From Stappia sp. (lineage in GTDB: Bacteria; Pseudomonadota; Alphaproteobacteria; Rhizobiales; Stappiaceae), in contig PBLF01000010.1 in the NCBI GenBank assembly GCA_002722295.1, positions 77,309-114,296 of the forward strand: DNA of 36,988 bases, read 5' to 3'. Position 1 is the first letter of the stretch. Each line of letters starts with the position of its first letter. Position numbers and translations under genes: made by a program. Under the pieces are notes generated by a model, which made no database searches, had not been told where the DNA came from, and was given only the letters and a program-made list of their open reading frames with translations. Shown here piece by piece: positions 23,920 to 31,227 of the stretch.

Positions 23920-25236
23920 ATGCAGACGCATATCACAACGACGCCCTTTGGGCGGCGGCCGATGACGCTTGGCCTAATGGCAAGGCAAGTCGCCGCGAAA
24001 TCCATGCCGCAAGGTGCCAGGGTCGAAAAGTGGAAGACCTTTCACGCGATCCGGGATGCCAAGGAGCCGCTCGGCGCAACTGATCGTGCTTTGGCGATCC
24101 TCAACGCACTGTTGTCGTTTCATCCGGAAAACGAGCTGACCGCAGAAGGCGAACTGATCGTTTGGCCCTCCAACGAGCAACTGACGGCTCGAGCCAACGG
24201 CATGTCGCCGGCGACGCTTAGACGTCATCTGGCCTGCCTGGTCGACTGTGGGCTGATCATCCGCCGTGACAGTCCGAACGGCAAACGGTTCGCGCGCAAG
24301 GGCAGGGGCGGCCAGGTTGAACAGGCCTATGGCTTCGATCTCTCGCCTATCGTCGCTCGCGCCGAAGAGTTTGCTGAGCTCGCAGAGGCCGTCCAGGCCG
24401 AGAAACGCGCCTACAAGGCCGTCAGAGAACGCCTGACCCTGTTGCGAAGGGATATTGTCAAGATGATCGACGCCGGCCTCGAGGAGGGCGTACCGGGTAA
24501 TTGGGGCCTGATGACGCGGACCTATCAGGAAATCATGTCCAGACTTCCCCGCACGGCGCCACGTCAGGTCCTCGAGACCGTCTGCGAGGATCTCGAACTG
24601 CTCTGGGCGGAAGTGCATGAAGCGCTGGAATCATTCGCGAAATCAGAAAATATGAGCGCCAATGAGTCTCATTCTGAGCGGCACAAACAGAATTCAAACC
24701 CAGACTCCATATCTGAATCTGAACAAGGCTCTCGAAAAAGAGAGGAAGCGAGCAGCACCGCCGAGGAAACCAGCAACCTGCGGAGCTTGCCGAAGCGGGA
24801 GGTGCCCTTGGGTATCGTGCTGGATGCGTGTAGCGATTGGCGACAGCTGGCAAAGGATGGTGAAATCCGCAACTGGCGAGACTTTCTGGCGGCCGCGGAG
24901 GTCGGCCGCGTGATGCTTGGGATCAGCCCGAGCGCATGGCGCGAGGCCTGCGAGGTTCTCGGCGACCAACATGCCACGATTACGCTCGCCGCGATTTATC
25001 AGCGCAACGAACAGATCAATAGTCCCGGCGGCTATTTGCGTAGCCTGACTGACAAGGCGCGGGAAGGGAAGTTCTCGGCCTGGCCGATGATTATGGCCCT
25101 GTTGAACGCGAAGCTCGAAGCCGACAAATCCGCTGCGAAAGCGTCTTCACAGGCCCCGCAATCAGGGGAACGCCGGGAAGGGGGCTATGAGATGTCTGAT
25201 GCTCTTCGCCAGTCGATGAAGAAGTGGGATTCATGA
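23920..25236 (+). CDS. repC: RepC, replication initiator of repABC
   Basis: The 438-residue protein has the RepC N-terminal domain (GARVEKWKTFHAIRDAKEPL, TDRALAILNALLSFHPE, then the winged-helix region LTARANGMSPATLRRHLACL), a polar, low-complexity linker in the middle (about residues 250-285) and a conserved C-terminal domain (REACEVLGDQHATITLAAIY, SPGGYLRSL). RepC binds the origin inside its own gene and starts replication. I chose ATG 23920 because GATAGGTGGAAGAAA precedes it; the frame is open to 23866 through the ctRNA region. The 193 bases before it hold the antisense RNA candidate and a GGCTC/GAGCC stem at 23852-23865. Confidence 0.95.
   Translation: MQTHITTTPFGRRPMTLGLMARQVAAKSMPQGARVEKWKTFHAIRDAKEPLGATDRALAILNALLSFHPENELTAEGELIVWPSNEQLTARANGMSPATLRRHLACLVDCGLIIRRDSPNGKRFARKGRGGQVEQAYGFDLSPIVARAEEFAELAEAVQAEKRAYKAVRERLTLLRRDIVKMIDAGLEEGVPGNWGLMTRTYQEIMSRLPRTAPRQVLETVCEDLELLWAEVHEALESFAKSENMSANESHSERHKQNSNPDSISESEQGSRKREEASSTAEETSNLRSLPKREVPLGIVLDACSDWRQLAKDGEIRNWRDFLAAAEVGRVMLGISPSAWREACEVLGDQHATITLAAIYQRNEQINSPGGYLRSLTDKAREGKFSAWPMIMALLNAKLEADKSAAKASSQAPQSGERREGGYEMSDALRQSMKKWDS
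24630..24740. other. Candidate replication origin (oriV) within repC
   Basis: The DNA coding for the RepC linker is clearly richer in A and T than its neighbours and holds short dyads such as AATGA (24660-24664) and TCATT (24668-24672). In repABC plasmids the origin lies inside repC in an A/T-rich segment bound by RepC. The placement here is inference from that rule. Confidence 0.5.
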
Positions 25237-25264
25237 CGTGGATCGGGGCAAGAGCGTCGGTGCG

Positions 25265-25480
25265 TCAGTCGGTATCGACAAGATAGTCGAAAGCATCGAG
25301 CAGGGCATCTACGATCGTCTGGCCGAGGGCGTTTGCCACATCGGCAATCTGGCTTTCGTCGCCTATCCGGGCGGCTGTGGCGAGGCTCGAACCCTGCTCC
25401 ACAATGATGTCATTGGCGCGGTCCATGGCCCATTGCGCAAAGTCCTCGCGGCTGTTGATGATCAGCGTCTCTGTTTCCAT
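25265..25480 (-). CDS. Small hypothetical protein downstream of repC
   Basis: This 71-residue acidic protein (METETLIINSREDFAQWAMD..., then ANALGQTIVDALLDAFDYL) has no recognisable domain, signal or membrane helix and looks mainly helical. GGAG lies about ten bases before the ATG at 25478-25480. It is convergent with repC, whose stop is 28 bases away. The amino acid composition looks like a real protein rather than a shadow frame, but no function can be given. Confidence 0.65.
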   Translation of the reverse strand: METETLIINSREDFAQWAMDRANDIIVEQGSSLATAARIGDESQIADVANALGQTIVDALLDAFDYLVDTD

Positions 25481-25567
25481 GCGCGTGCGCTCCGGGCTTT
25501 ACGGTTTGTTTGCCATGTTTTGGCTAGGCTCAAGATGCGCGATTTGTATTGCGTTCGCGCTTATTGT

Positions 25568-26509
25568 TCACCCCGGCATTTCTGTCTCGACAGCGTCGAT
25601 CAGGCCATTGCGTCTTGCTCGGTCCAGGAGGTTTTTGACGGAGGAGGGCGCCCATTTGGTTCCGCCCCGTGGCGTGCGCTCATGCAGCCGCTCGAGCTGG
25701 TTCGCGATCTCGCGCAGTGTGAGGTTCGGATTGGACGAGTGGATGCCGGCCACGAGCGTCATCAGACGATGCTCCGGCGGCCGCGGCGGCGACTTTCGCA
25801 GAAGCGACGCGTCGGCCATGCCTTCCAAGACCATCCATTTGACCGCACGGCGCAGCCGTTCCGGCGTCCAGTCGAAACCGCGTTGTTTGAGAACCCGGGC
25901 GATGTCGTCCCATGTGTGGTCCGGTCGCATCCGCTTCACAGTCGGAAGCCATTGTGAGGCTGTTGCCTGGAGCCGTTCGCCATAGGCGGCCTTCTGGGCC
26001 AGTTTGATCTTCGAGAGCATCTCCGGCCGCCGCTCGCGGATCCCCGGATTGCCAGGTAGGCGTCCCTTGGCCTTGGCCGCTGCGATCCCCGCCTTGGTCC
26101 GCTCGGAAATCAACGCCCGCTCGAGCTGGGCCACGGCACCGAGCACCTGCAGCGAGAACATGCCCTGGGGCGTGCTGGTGTCGATCGGATCTCTGAGCGA
26201 GCGAAAATGCGCACCCTTTGCTGTCAGGTCTTCGATCACGTCCAACAGGTGGCTCACGGATCGCGCCAGGCGATCGAGCCGCACCACAACCAGCGTGTCG
26301 CCGGCGCCGATGTCCTGAACGAGCTTCGAGAGGGCAGGGCGGGCGCGAGAAGCGCCTGAACCGTGTTCCTGGACGATTGTTTCGCAGCCGGCCGACCGCA
26401 GCTCCATTTCCTGCGCCTGTGTCGCCTGCTCGTCCGTAGAGACGCGCGCATAGCCGATAAGTCGTCCCTGTGGTCGACGTGAGGTGCGATTATGTATGTC
26501 AGCGGCCAT
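25568..26509 (-). CDS. Serine recombinase (resolvase/invertase family)
   Basis: The 313-residue protein has the catalytic domain of resolvase/invertases: GYARVSTDEQATQAQ with the nucleophilic Ser near residue 24, VVRLDRLARSVSHLLDVI with the catalytic arginines, and FSLQVLGAVAQLERALISER leading into the dimer helix. Unusually for a simple resolvase (about 190 residues), it has about 130 further C-terminal residues with two helix-turn-helix-like stretches (TWDDIARVLKQRGFDWTPERL, LTLREIANQLERLHER). No transposase gene is next to it, so it is more likely a plasmid multimer resolvase or a DNA invertase than part of an intact transposon. The dyad 30 bases upstream may be its target site. Confidence 0.92.
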   Translation of the reverse strand: MAADIHNRTSRRPQGRLIGYARVSTDEQATQAQEMELRSAGCETIVQEHGSGASRARPALSKLVQDIGAGDTLVVVRLDRLARSVSHLLDVIEDLTAKGAHFRSLRDPIDTSTPQGMFSLQVLGAVAQLERALISERTKAGIAAAKAKGRLPGNPGIRERRPEMLSKIKLAQKAAYGERLQATASQWLPTVKRMRPDHTWDDIARVLKQRGFDWTPERLRRAVKWMVLEGMADASLLRKSPPRPPEHRLMTLVAGIHSSNPNLTLREIANQLERLHERTPRGGTKWAPSSVKNLLDRARRNGLIDAVETEMPG

Positions 26510-26539
26510 TTGCAGCGCCTGAGAGATAATTGAGGGCCC

Positions 26540-26580
26540 GTTTTACAAACATAGAAGATACGGATAACTGATCGTTTGTA
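26540..26580. other. Candidate recombinase target (res-like) dyad
   Basis: An inverted repeat TTTACAAAC (26540-26548) and GTTTGTAAA (26572-26580) has nine-base arms and a 23-base A/T-rich centre. It lies 30 bases upstream of the serine recombinase start, the usual place for a crossover site or an autoregulatory site of such enzymes. The dyad is seen; its function is inferred from position. Confidence 0.55.
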
Positions 26581-26791
26581 AACGTCTCTTGAGTACCTTT
26601 CTGACACCCGAAGTCGCCAAAAGCCCCGGAAAAACAGGCTCTCTCGTCGATTTGAGCCCCGATTGTCGGGCCTCTGTTCAATCCCGAAGGCCGCAGCGCT
26701 CATTATATATAGAGAGGCTTGAGAATTACCGGTGTGACGGAAGTGAAAAGCATGATAGCTTCTGTAACGAGATCGAAGCACCGTTATATCA

Positions 26792-27898
26792 ATGACTTAT
26801 GAAATCGGGAAATTGACCCACGAGACCCTCTTGGGCCCGATTGCGGCCGCTGAGGATGCGCTTGCCCGGCTTGATGAGCGCGTCGCCCGGTCCGAGGTGG
26901 GATCCGGCTTTGCCGAGCGGGCCGATTTCTTCGAATCCGTCTCCAGTATGTGGGTCGGCGGCGAACTCGTACATCTGGAGGATCTGGTTCTCCACGACGC
27001 ACAGATGGACATTCGGGCGCCGAGCCATGAGCTTGTCATCGCACACCGCATTGTGCGGGCGCGGCGTCGGGTCTCGCGAAATGATCCCGGCTGGGCGGTT
27101 TCGCGGTCAGGGATCATGGCGCTGGCTGGCGTCGCGGAAGAGACCCCCGTCGTATCCGAACCCGTCGACAGGGGAGGGGAGGGGGTCGAACTCGACTTGG
27201 TTGGTGAAGCAGCCCTGTCTCCCGAGCTGGCCGAGATCGACGAGGTCCTCGCTCGTACCCAATGGCTGGTCGATGGCAATGCGGCTGTCGAACAAAGGAA
27301 GCGAAAGCCCGAGATCAGTGTCGGCGAGCTGCTCATTCGCGATCCGGACTGGGACGAAGGCGAACGGATCGGCGAGTGGCTTGAGCTGGCAAAGCGGGTC
27401 GAACGGTTTCCGGCCACACTGGCGGCGGCGCTCCTCTGGGACGCCTGGGAGCATCTCGAACCGCTGCAGCGCCAGCACTGGCTCGGGCAGCTGCTCGTTT
27501 CAGATTTCTTGAGATCGCGGGGAAAGGTTCGATCGCATCTGCTCACCTATTCGGTGGGCTTGCGGGAAGTACCACGGGAACGTCGGCGTGCCCGCGACCG
27601 AACGACCAGGCTGGTTGCCTATCTGGACGCGATGAACGTAGCGGCCGGCATGGGGATCAAGGACATTGATCGACTGACGCTCGCGAAGCGGCAGCTTGAG
27701 CGGAAGGCTCTGGGCAAGCGATCGACGAGCAGTCTTCCAGTCGCAATCCACCTGCTTCTGTCGCGCCCGATCGTGTCGGCGCACATGATTGCGAAGTCGG
27801 CGAAGATATCCCCTCGCGGCGCGTTGAATTTGATCGGAGAGCTCGGCGTGCGCGAGATGACGGGAAGGAGCCGGTATCGGGCGTGGGGAATTATTTGA
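26792..27898 (+). CDS. DUF1612 / RHE_PE00001-family helix-turn-helix protein
   Basis: The 368-residue protein matches the RHE_PE00001/DUF1612 type common on rhizobial plasmids and mobile regions. It has an N-terminal segment (LARLDERVARSEVGSGFAER, VHLEDLVLHDAQMDIR), an acidic middle with VDGNAAVEQRKR, the DUF1612 part (ALLWDAWEHLEPLQRQHWLG, RTTRLVAYLDAMN) and a C-terminal helix-turn-helix (VSAHMIAKSAKISPRGALNL) ending TGRSRYRAWGII. It is thought to bind DNA, but its role is not established. The ATG is fixed by the family start MTYEIGKL. It is divergent from the serine recombinase, with a 280-base region between. Confidence 0.87.
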   Translation: MTYEIGKLTHETLLGPIAAAEDALARLDERVARSEVGSGFAERADFFESVSSMWVGGELVHLEDLVLHDAQMDIRAPSHELVIAHRIVRARRRVSRNDPGWAVSRSGIMALAGVAEETPVVSEPVDRGGEGVELDLVGEAALSPELAEIDEVLARTQWLVDGNAAVEQRKRKPEISVGELLIRDPDWDEGERIGEWLELAKRVERFPATLAAALLWDAWEHLEPLQRQHWLGQLLVSDFLRSRGKVRSHLLTYSVGLREVPRERRRARDRTTRLVAYLDAMNVAAGMGIKDIDRLTLAKRQLERKALGKRSTSSLPVAIHLLLSRPIVSAHMIAKSAKISPRGALNLIGELGVREMTGRSRYRAWGII

Positions 27899-28131
27899 GC
27901 GGAACACACAGATACGTCCCTCAATTGACATTCAATTTGCCAGAGTGTCCTCATTGTTTTCTGATTCTAACAACCGGCAACGAGGAATGCCGAAAACAAC
28001 GGTTGATATTCTTCTCGAGGTGCGGCGATGCACTCCGCGAACCAGGTTGGCGATATAAAAGGGGGTATTGACTTCGCTGGGATGTGATACGGTGTTCATG
28101 TTATGTTCCCGGGAAGTTTGGGGGTAATCAA
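27899..28131. promoter_or_regulatory. Leader region before the island operon with nested dyad
   Basis: These 233 bases hold no convincing gene. A nested inverted repeat is present: CAACCG (27971-27976) with CGGTTG (28000-28005), enclosing CGGCA (27975-27979) with TGCCG (27988-27992). A TTGACT at about 28069-28074 could be a -35 element, but no good -10 follows at a normal distance. The ribosome site GGGGG for the SIS-HAD gene is at the end. The dyad could be an operator or attenuator for the operon; no regulator gene is linked. Confidence 0.45.
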
Positions 28132-30075
28132 GTGGCAAAGCCATACGAACTGGAAATATCGCGGCTAGAAGAGACTTTTCGATGGGCCAGTGCGGCCGAC
28201 ATCGGTGGTCTCGAGAGGGCGGTTAAGCTTGCGGGTCTTTCGGCACTGGCAGCGGTAGGCTCTGGGGGATCACTGACGGCTGCGCAGGCGCTCGTAGCGC
28301 TGCATCATTCCTACACAGGGAAACCTGGAATTGTTCAAACGCCGCTTGAGGCCGTCGATGCCGTGTTCGAGGCCTCCGTCAGCCAATGGCTTTTGAGTGC
28401 CGGAGGCACTAATGTCGATATCAACGCTGCGGCGGAGGCACTTATTGAGCGAGAGCACCGTCAAATAGCCGTCATTTGCGGGCGTGCCAACAGCCCGATA
28501 ACGGCTATCTGCGAACGGCACCCATTTGTAGACCTGTTGGTTTTTTCTCCGCCGGCGGGAAGGGATGGATTCCTGGCGACCAACTCTCTGCTCGCCTTCT
28601 CAACACTTCTCGCGCGAGCCTACGTTTCGGTCTTCGGCGACCCCTCAGATTGGAACGAAGTTTTCGATCTCGTCGCTCCCCTCCTTGATGCGTCGAGCAA
28701 ACCAGTTCTGACTTGGTGCGCCGCAGCGGACGCCCTGTGGCAGCGACCAACGACGATCGTCCTCTATGGACCGGCCACGAAAGTCGGCGCCACAGACATC
28801 GAGTCAAAATTCACTGAGGCCGCGCTCGGAAACGTTCAACTGGCGGACTACCGCAACTTTGCTCATGGACGGCACCACTGGCTCGCAAAGCGGGAGGATC
28901 AAACTTCAGTTTTGGCACTCGTCGCCGAAGACGACCGTGAGCTTGCCAAAAAAACGCTGAGACTCATCCCCAAGGAGGTGCCCGTCGCGAGTCTTGACAT
29001 CCCAGGCACCGGTCCGGCGGCGCTGATCGGATCACTCCTTGCTGCGCTACGCGTCACCGGGTGGGCGGGCCAGGCTCGTGAAATCGATCCTGGGCGGCCC
29101 GGAGTTCCGGAGTTCGGCCGCAAACTGTATCACTTGAAGCTGCCAAAGAGAGAACGCCGAGGTACAGCGCCGCGGATCGAAGCAACCGCCGCTGCGGCAA
29201 TCCGGCGAAAGACCGGCGAGAGCGTCCATCTCCTCCACGAGAAGAACACCTTACGCTTCTGGCAACACGCGCATGCCGATTTTGTGGACCGGCTGGAGAA
29301 GAAGACCTTCGGCGCAGTCGTGTTGGATTACGACGGAACGGTCGTTGATACGCGCGAGCGATTTGAACCCGCCCGACCCGAAATTGCTGGCGAGCTCCGA
29401 AGGATTGCTGACAGCGATGCCATATTGGCCATCGCCACCGGTCGGGGTGTATCGGTACGGAATGACCTCAGATCCGTGTTGCCCAAAAAGGTTTGGGAGA
29501 ACGTTGTGGTCGGTTACTACAACGGCGCCATGATTGGTTCGCTCGCGGATGATTCCCAGCCAGATGGAACCGATGAAGTTTGCCCAGAACTAAAGACCTT
29601 GTCAGATGCCCTTGCCGAAAGCCACGAACTTGCTGGCTCGGCAAGGCAGACCAATCGCCGCTACCAAATTACGCTGGAGCCGATCCGTTTCATGGCAGAA
29701 AACCGGCTATGGGACATTGCCCATCAGATCGTCCTTCAAGTCGGCTGTGCTGACGCCATTATTACCCGGTCGAGCCACTCGATCGATATTGTTGCAAGCG
29801 GCGTTTCGAAAAAGAATGTGGTCCGTCATCTGCAGGATCAGGTGAGAGGCCGCGACATTCTCACGATCGGTGACCGCGGAAAATGGCCGGGCAACGACTA
29901 TGCGCTCCTCAGTACCCCCATGGGGCTCAGCGTTGACGAAGTGAGCGTGGACCCGAGCAATTGCTGGAATCTGGCGGAACCCGGGCAACGTGGGATCGCC
30001 GTCACCCGCATGTATCTTGGCGCATTGGATTCCGCAGAGAAAGGTCTGAGGTTTCGAAAGGGGGCGCTGCTATGA
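28132..30075 (+). CDS. SIS-domain protein fused to a HAD (Cof/sucrose-phosphatase-like) hydrolase
   Basis: The 647-residue protein joins two enzyme-type domains. Residues about 1-320 form a SIS sugar-phosphate-binding region in two halves, with AAVGSGGSLTAAQALV (about 41-56) as the phosphate loop and a second lobe near TIVLYGPATKVGATDIESK. Residues about 390-620 form a HAD phosphatase: motif I VVLDYDGTVVDT (nucleophile Asp near 399), motif II AIATGRG, motif III Lys in SGVSKKNVV and motif IV TIGDRGKWPGND (about 580-591), with an inserted C2-type cap as in Cof or sucrose phosphatases. It could bind and dephosphorylate a phosphorylated sugar. GTG 28132 is chosen for GGGGG upstream. It heads a five-gene operon and overlaps the next gene by ATGA. 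Confidence 0.85.
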   Translation: MAKPYELEISRLEETFRWASAADIGGLERAVKLAGLSALAAVGSGGSLTAAQALVALHHSYTGKPGIVQTPLEAVDAVFEASVSQWLLSAGGTNVDINAAAEALIEREHRQIAVICGRANSPITAICERHPFVDLLVFSPPAGRDGFLATNSLLAFSTLLARAYVSVFGDPSDWNEVFDLVAPLLDASSKPVLTWCAAADALWQRPTTIVLYGPATKVGATDIESKFTEAALGNVQLADYRNFAHGRHHWLAKREDQTSVLALVAEDDRELAKKTLRLIPKEVPVASLDIPGTGPAALIGSLLAALRVTGWAGQAREIDPGRPGVPEFGRKLYHLKLPKRERRGTAPRIEATAAAAIRRKTGESVHLLHEKNTLRFWQHAHADFVDRLEKKTFGAVVLDYDGTVVDTRERFEPARPEIAGELRRIADSDAILAIATGRGVSVRNDLRSVLPKKVWENVVVGYYNGAMIGSLADDSQPDGTDEVCPELKTLSDALAESHELAGSARQTNRRYQITLEPIRFMAENRLWDIAHQIVLQVGCADAIITRSSHSIDIVASGVSKKNVVRHLQDQVRGRDILTIGDRGKWPGNDYALLSTPMGLSVDEVSVDPSNCWNLAEPGQRGIAVTRMYLGALDSAEKGLRFRKGALL

Positions 30076-31220
30076 ACGAAGACCTCGGCCTTCGAATCCT
30101 CAGCGAGATCATGCAATGGAGTGACGACGAGGCTCGAAAGGAATTTCGTTGGCTGCGCTTGATGGCCCGCTTGAAATACGACGGTTATCGCGACTTCCAA
30201 GCCGGAATGCGTTTTATCGAGAGCCTTGCCACCTGGCTGCAACAATTTTCCACTGCGGACCAGCGAAAGACGGCCTATGAATTTGCCCGAAATGCAATCG
30301 TCTACGTTGGCCCTAGCGAGATGCAAAGGCTTGTCGAACAGATGTATCCGAAGTTCGTTCGAGACCGCCTGGTTCGTATGGTCGCCAACGAAATAGGGAT
30401 CCCACCTTACAGGGTTCATGCCGACGCGGATGCGAGGGCTGCGGTCGAGCGGCTGCGACGCCAAACGCTGTTCATGGGTCTCAGCGACGGAGCCCGCATC
30501 GATGGGTTGAGGCACAGCAATGTTGGGGTGCTGAACAACGAGCAAATGGTCGTCTCGACTCAGCTCGACACCGAGAAATGGCAAGACCTGCTCAGCCAAT
30601 TGGGAGAGGCCGTTGGCGATCCAGATGCGAGGTTTCGGCTTGTCTATCTGATCGACGATTTCATGGGCAGCGGATCTTCGTTTCTTCGCTACAACGAAGA
30701 GAAGAAGAAGTGGTCAGGGAAACTGAAAAAATTCAAAGAATCGATCGTTCATGCCCAGGCACAGCTCGCAGACCAGAAGATTTTTTCCGACGATTGGCAA
30801 CTCTGCGTTCATCATTATATAGGGACGCATGCAGCGTCCCAAACGGCGATAGAACGCGAACAAGAAGCGCGATCATCGTTTCAGACAGAAGGCTGGGCAT
30901 CGGAAGTTCACTTCTCGTTCGGAACGATCCTACCCGAAAACCTTCCGATAAATGCGCCGGGAAACAATTTCGGTGACTTCATCGAGTTGACGAACATCTA
31001 CTATGACCCCGCGATCCGAACGAAACACACGGACGTCGGAGGAGTAACGCACTTGGGGCTCGGCTACGCCGGGTGCGCTTTGCCATTAGTTTTGGATCAC
31101 AACACGCCAAACAATTCAGTGGCGTTGCTGTGGGCGGAAACGGAGGGCGGAGAACGGGAAGGCGGCCTGACCGCGCCGCCGATGAGTCCGCTTTTCCGCC
31201 GCCGCCAGAGACACGTATAG
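30072..31220 (+). CDS. Phosphoribosyltransferase-like protein (PRTase-CE type)
   Basis: The 382-residue protein contains RLVYLIDDFMGSGSSFLRY (about residues 188-206), which has the two acidic residues and the Gly/Ser loop of the PRPP-binding motif of type I phosphoribosyltransferases. Around it are an N-terminal helical part (LRILSEIMQWSDDEARKEFRWL) and a C-terminal part with VHHYIGTHAASQTAIER. Its general pattern fits the PRTase-like proteins found in bacterial conflict-type operons. The PRPP-dependent chemistry is an inference from the motif; no substrate is known. ATG 30072 overlaps the stop of the SIS-HAD gene. Eight bases separate it from the ATPase gene. Confidence 0.72.
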   Translation: MNEDLGLRILSEIMQWSDDEARKEFRWLRLMARLKYDGYRDFQAGMRFIESLATWLQQFSTADQRKTAYEFARNAIVYVGPSEMQRLVEQMYPKFVRDRLVRMVANEIGIPPYRVHADADARAAVERLRRQTLFMGLSDGARIDGLRHSNVGVLNNEQMVVSTQLDTEKWQDLLSQLGEAVGDPDARFRLVYLIDDFMGSGSSFLRYNEEKKKWSGKLKKFKESIVHAQAQLADQKIFSDDWQLCVHHYIGTHAASQTAIEREQEARSSFQTEGWASEVHFSFGTILPENLPINAPGNNFGDFIELTNIYYDPAIRTKHTDVGGVTHLGLGYAGCALPLVLDHNTPNNSVALLWAETEGGEREGGLTAPPMSPLFRRRQRHV

Positions 31221-31227
31221 GTGCGAC

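Noticed and set aside
25568..26509. Serine recombinase as part of a Tn3-type transposon
   Set aside because: No transposase gene and no pair of terminal inverted repeats were seen around it.
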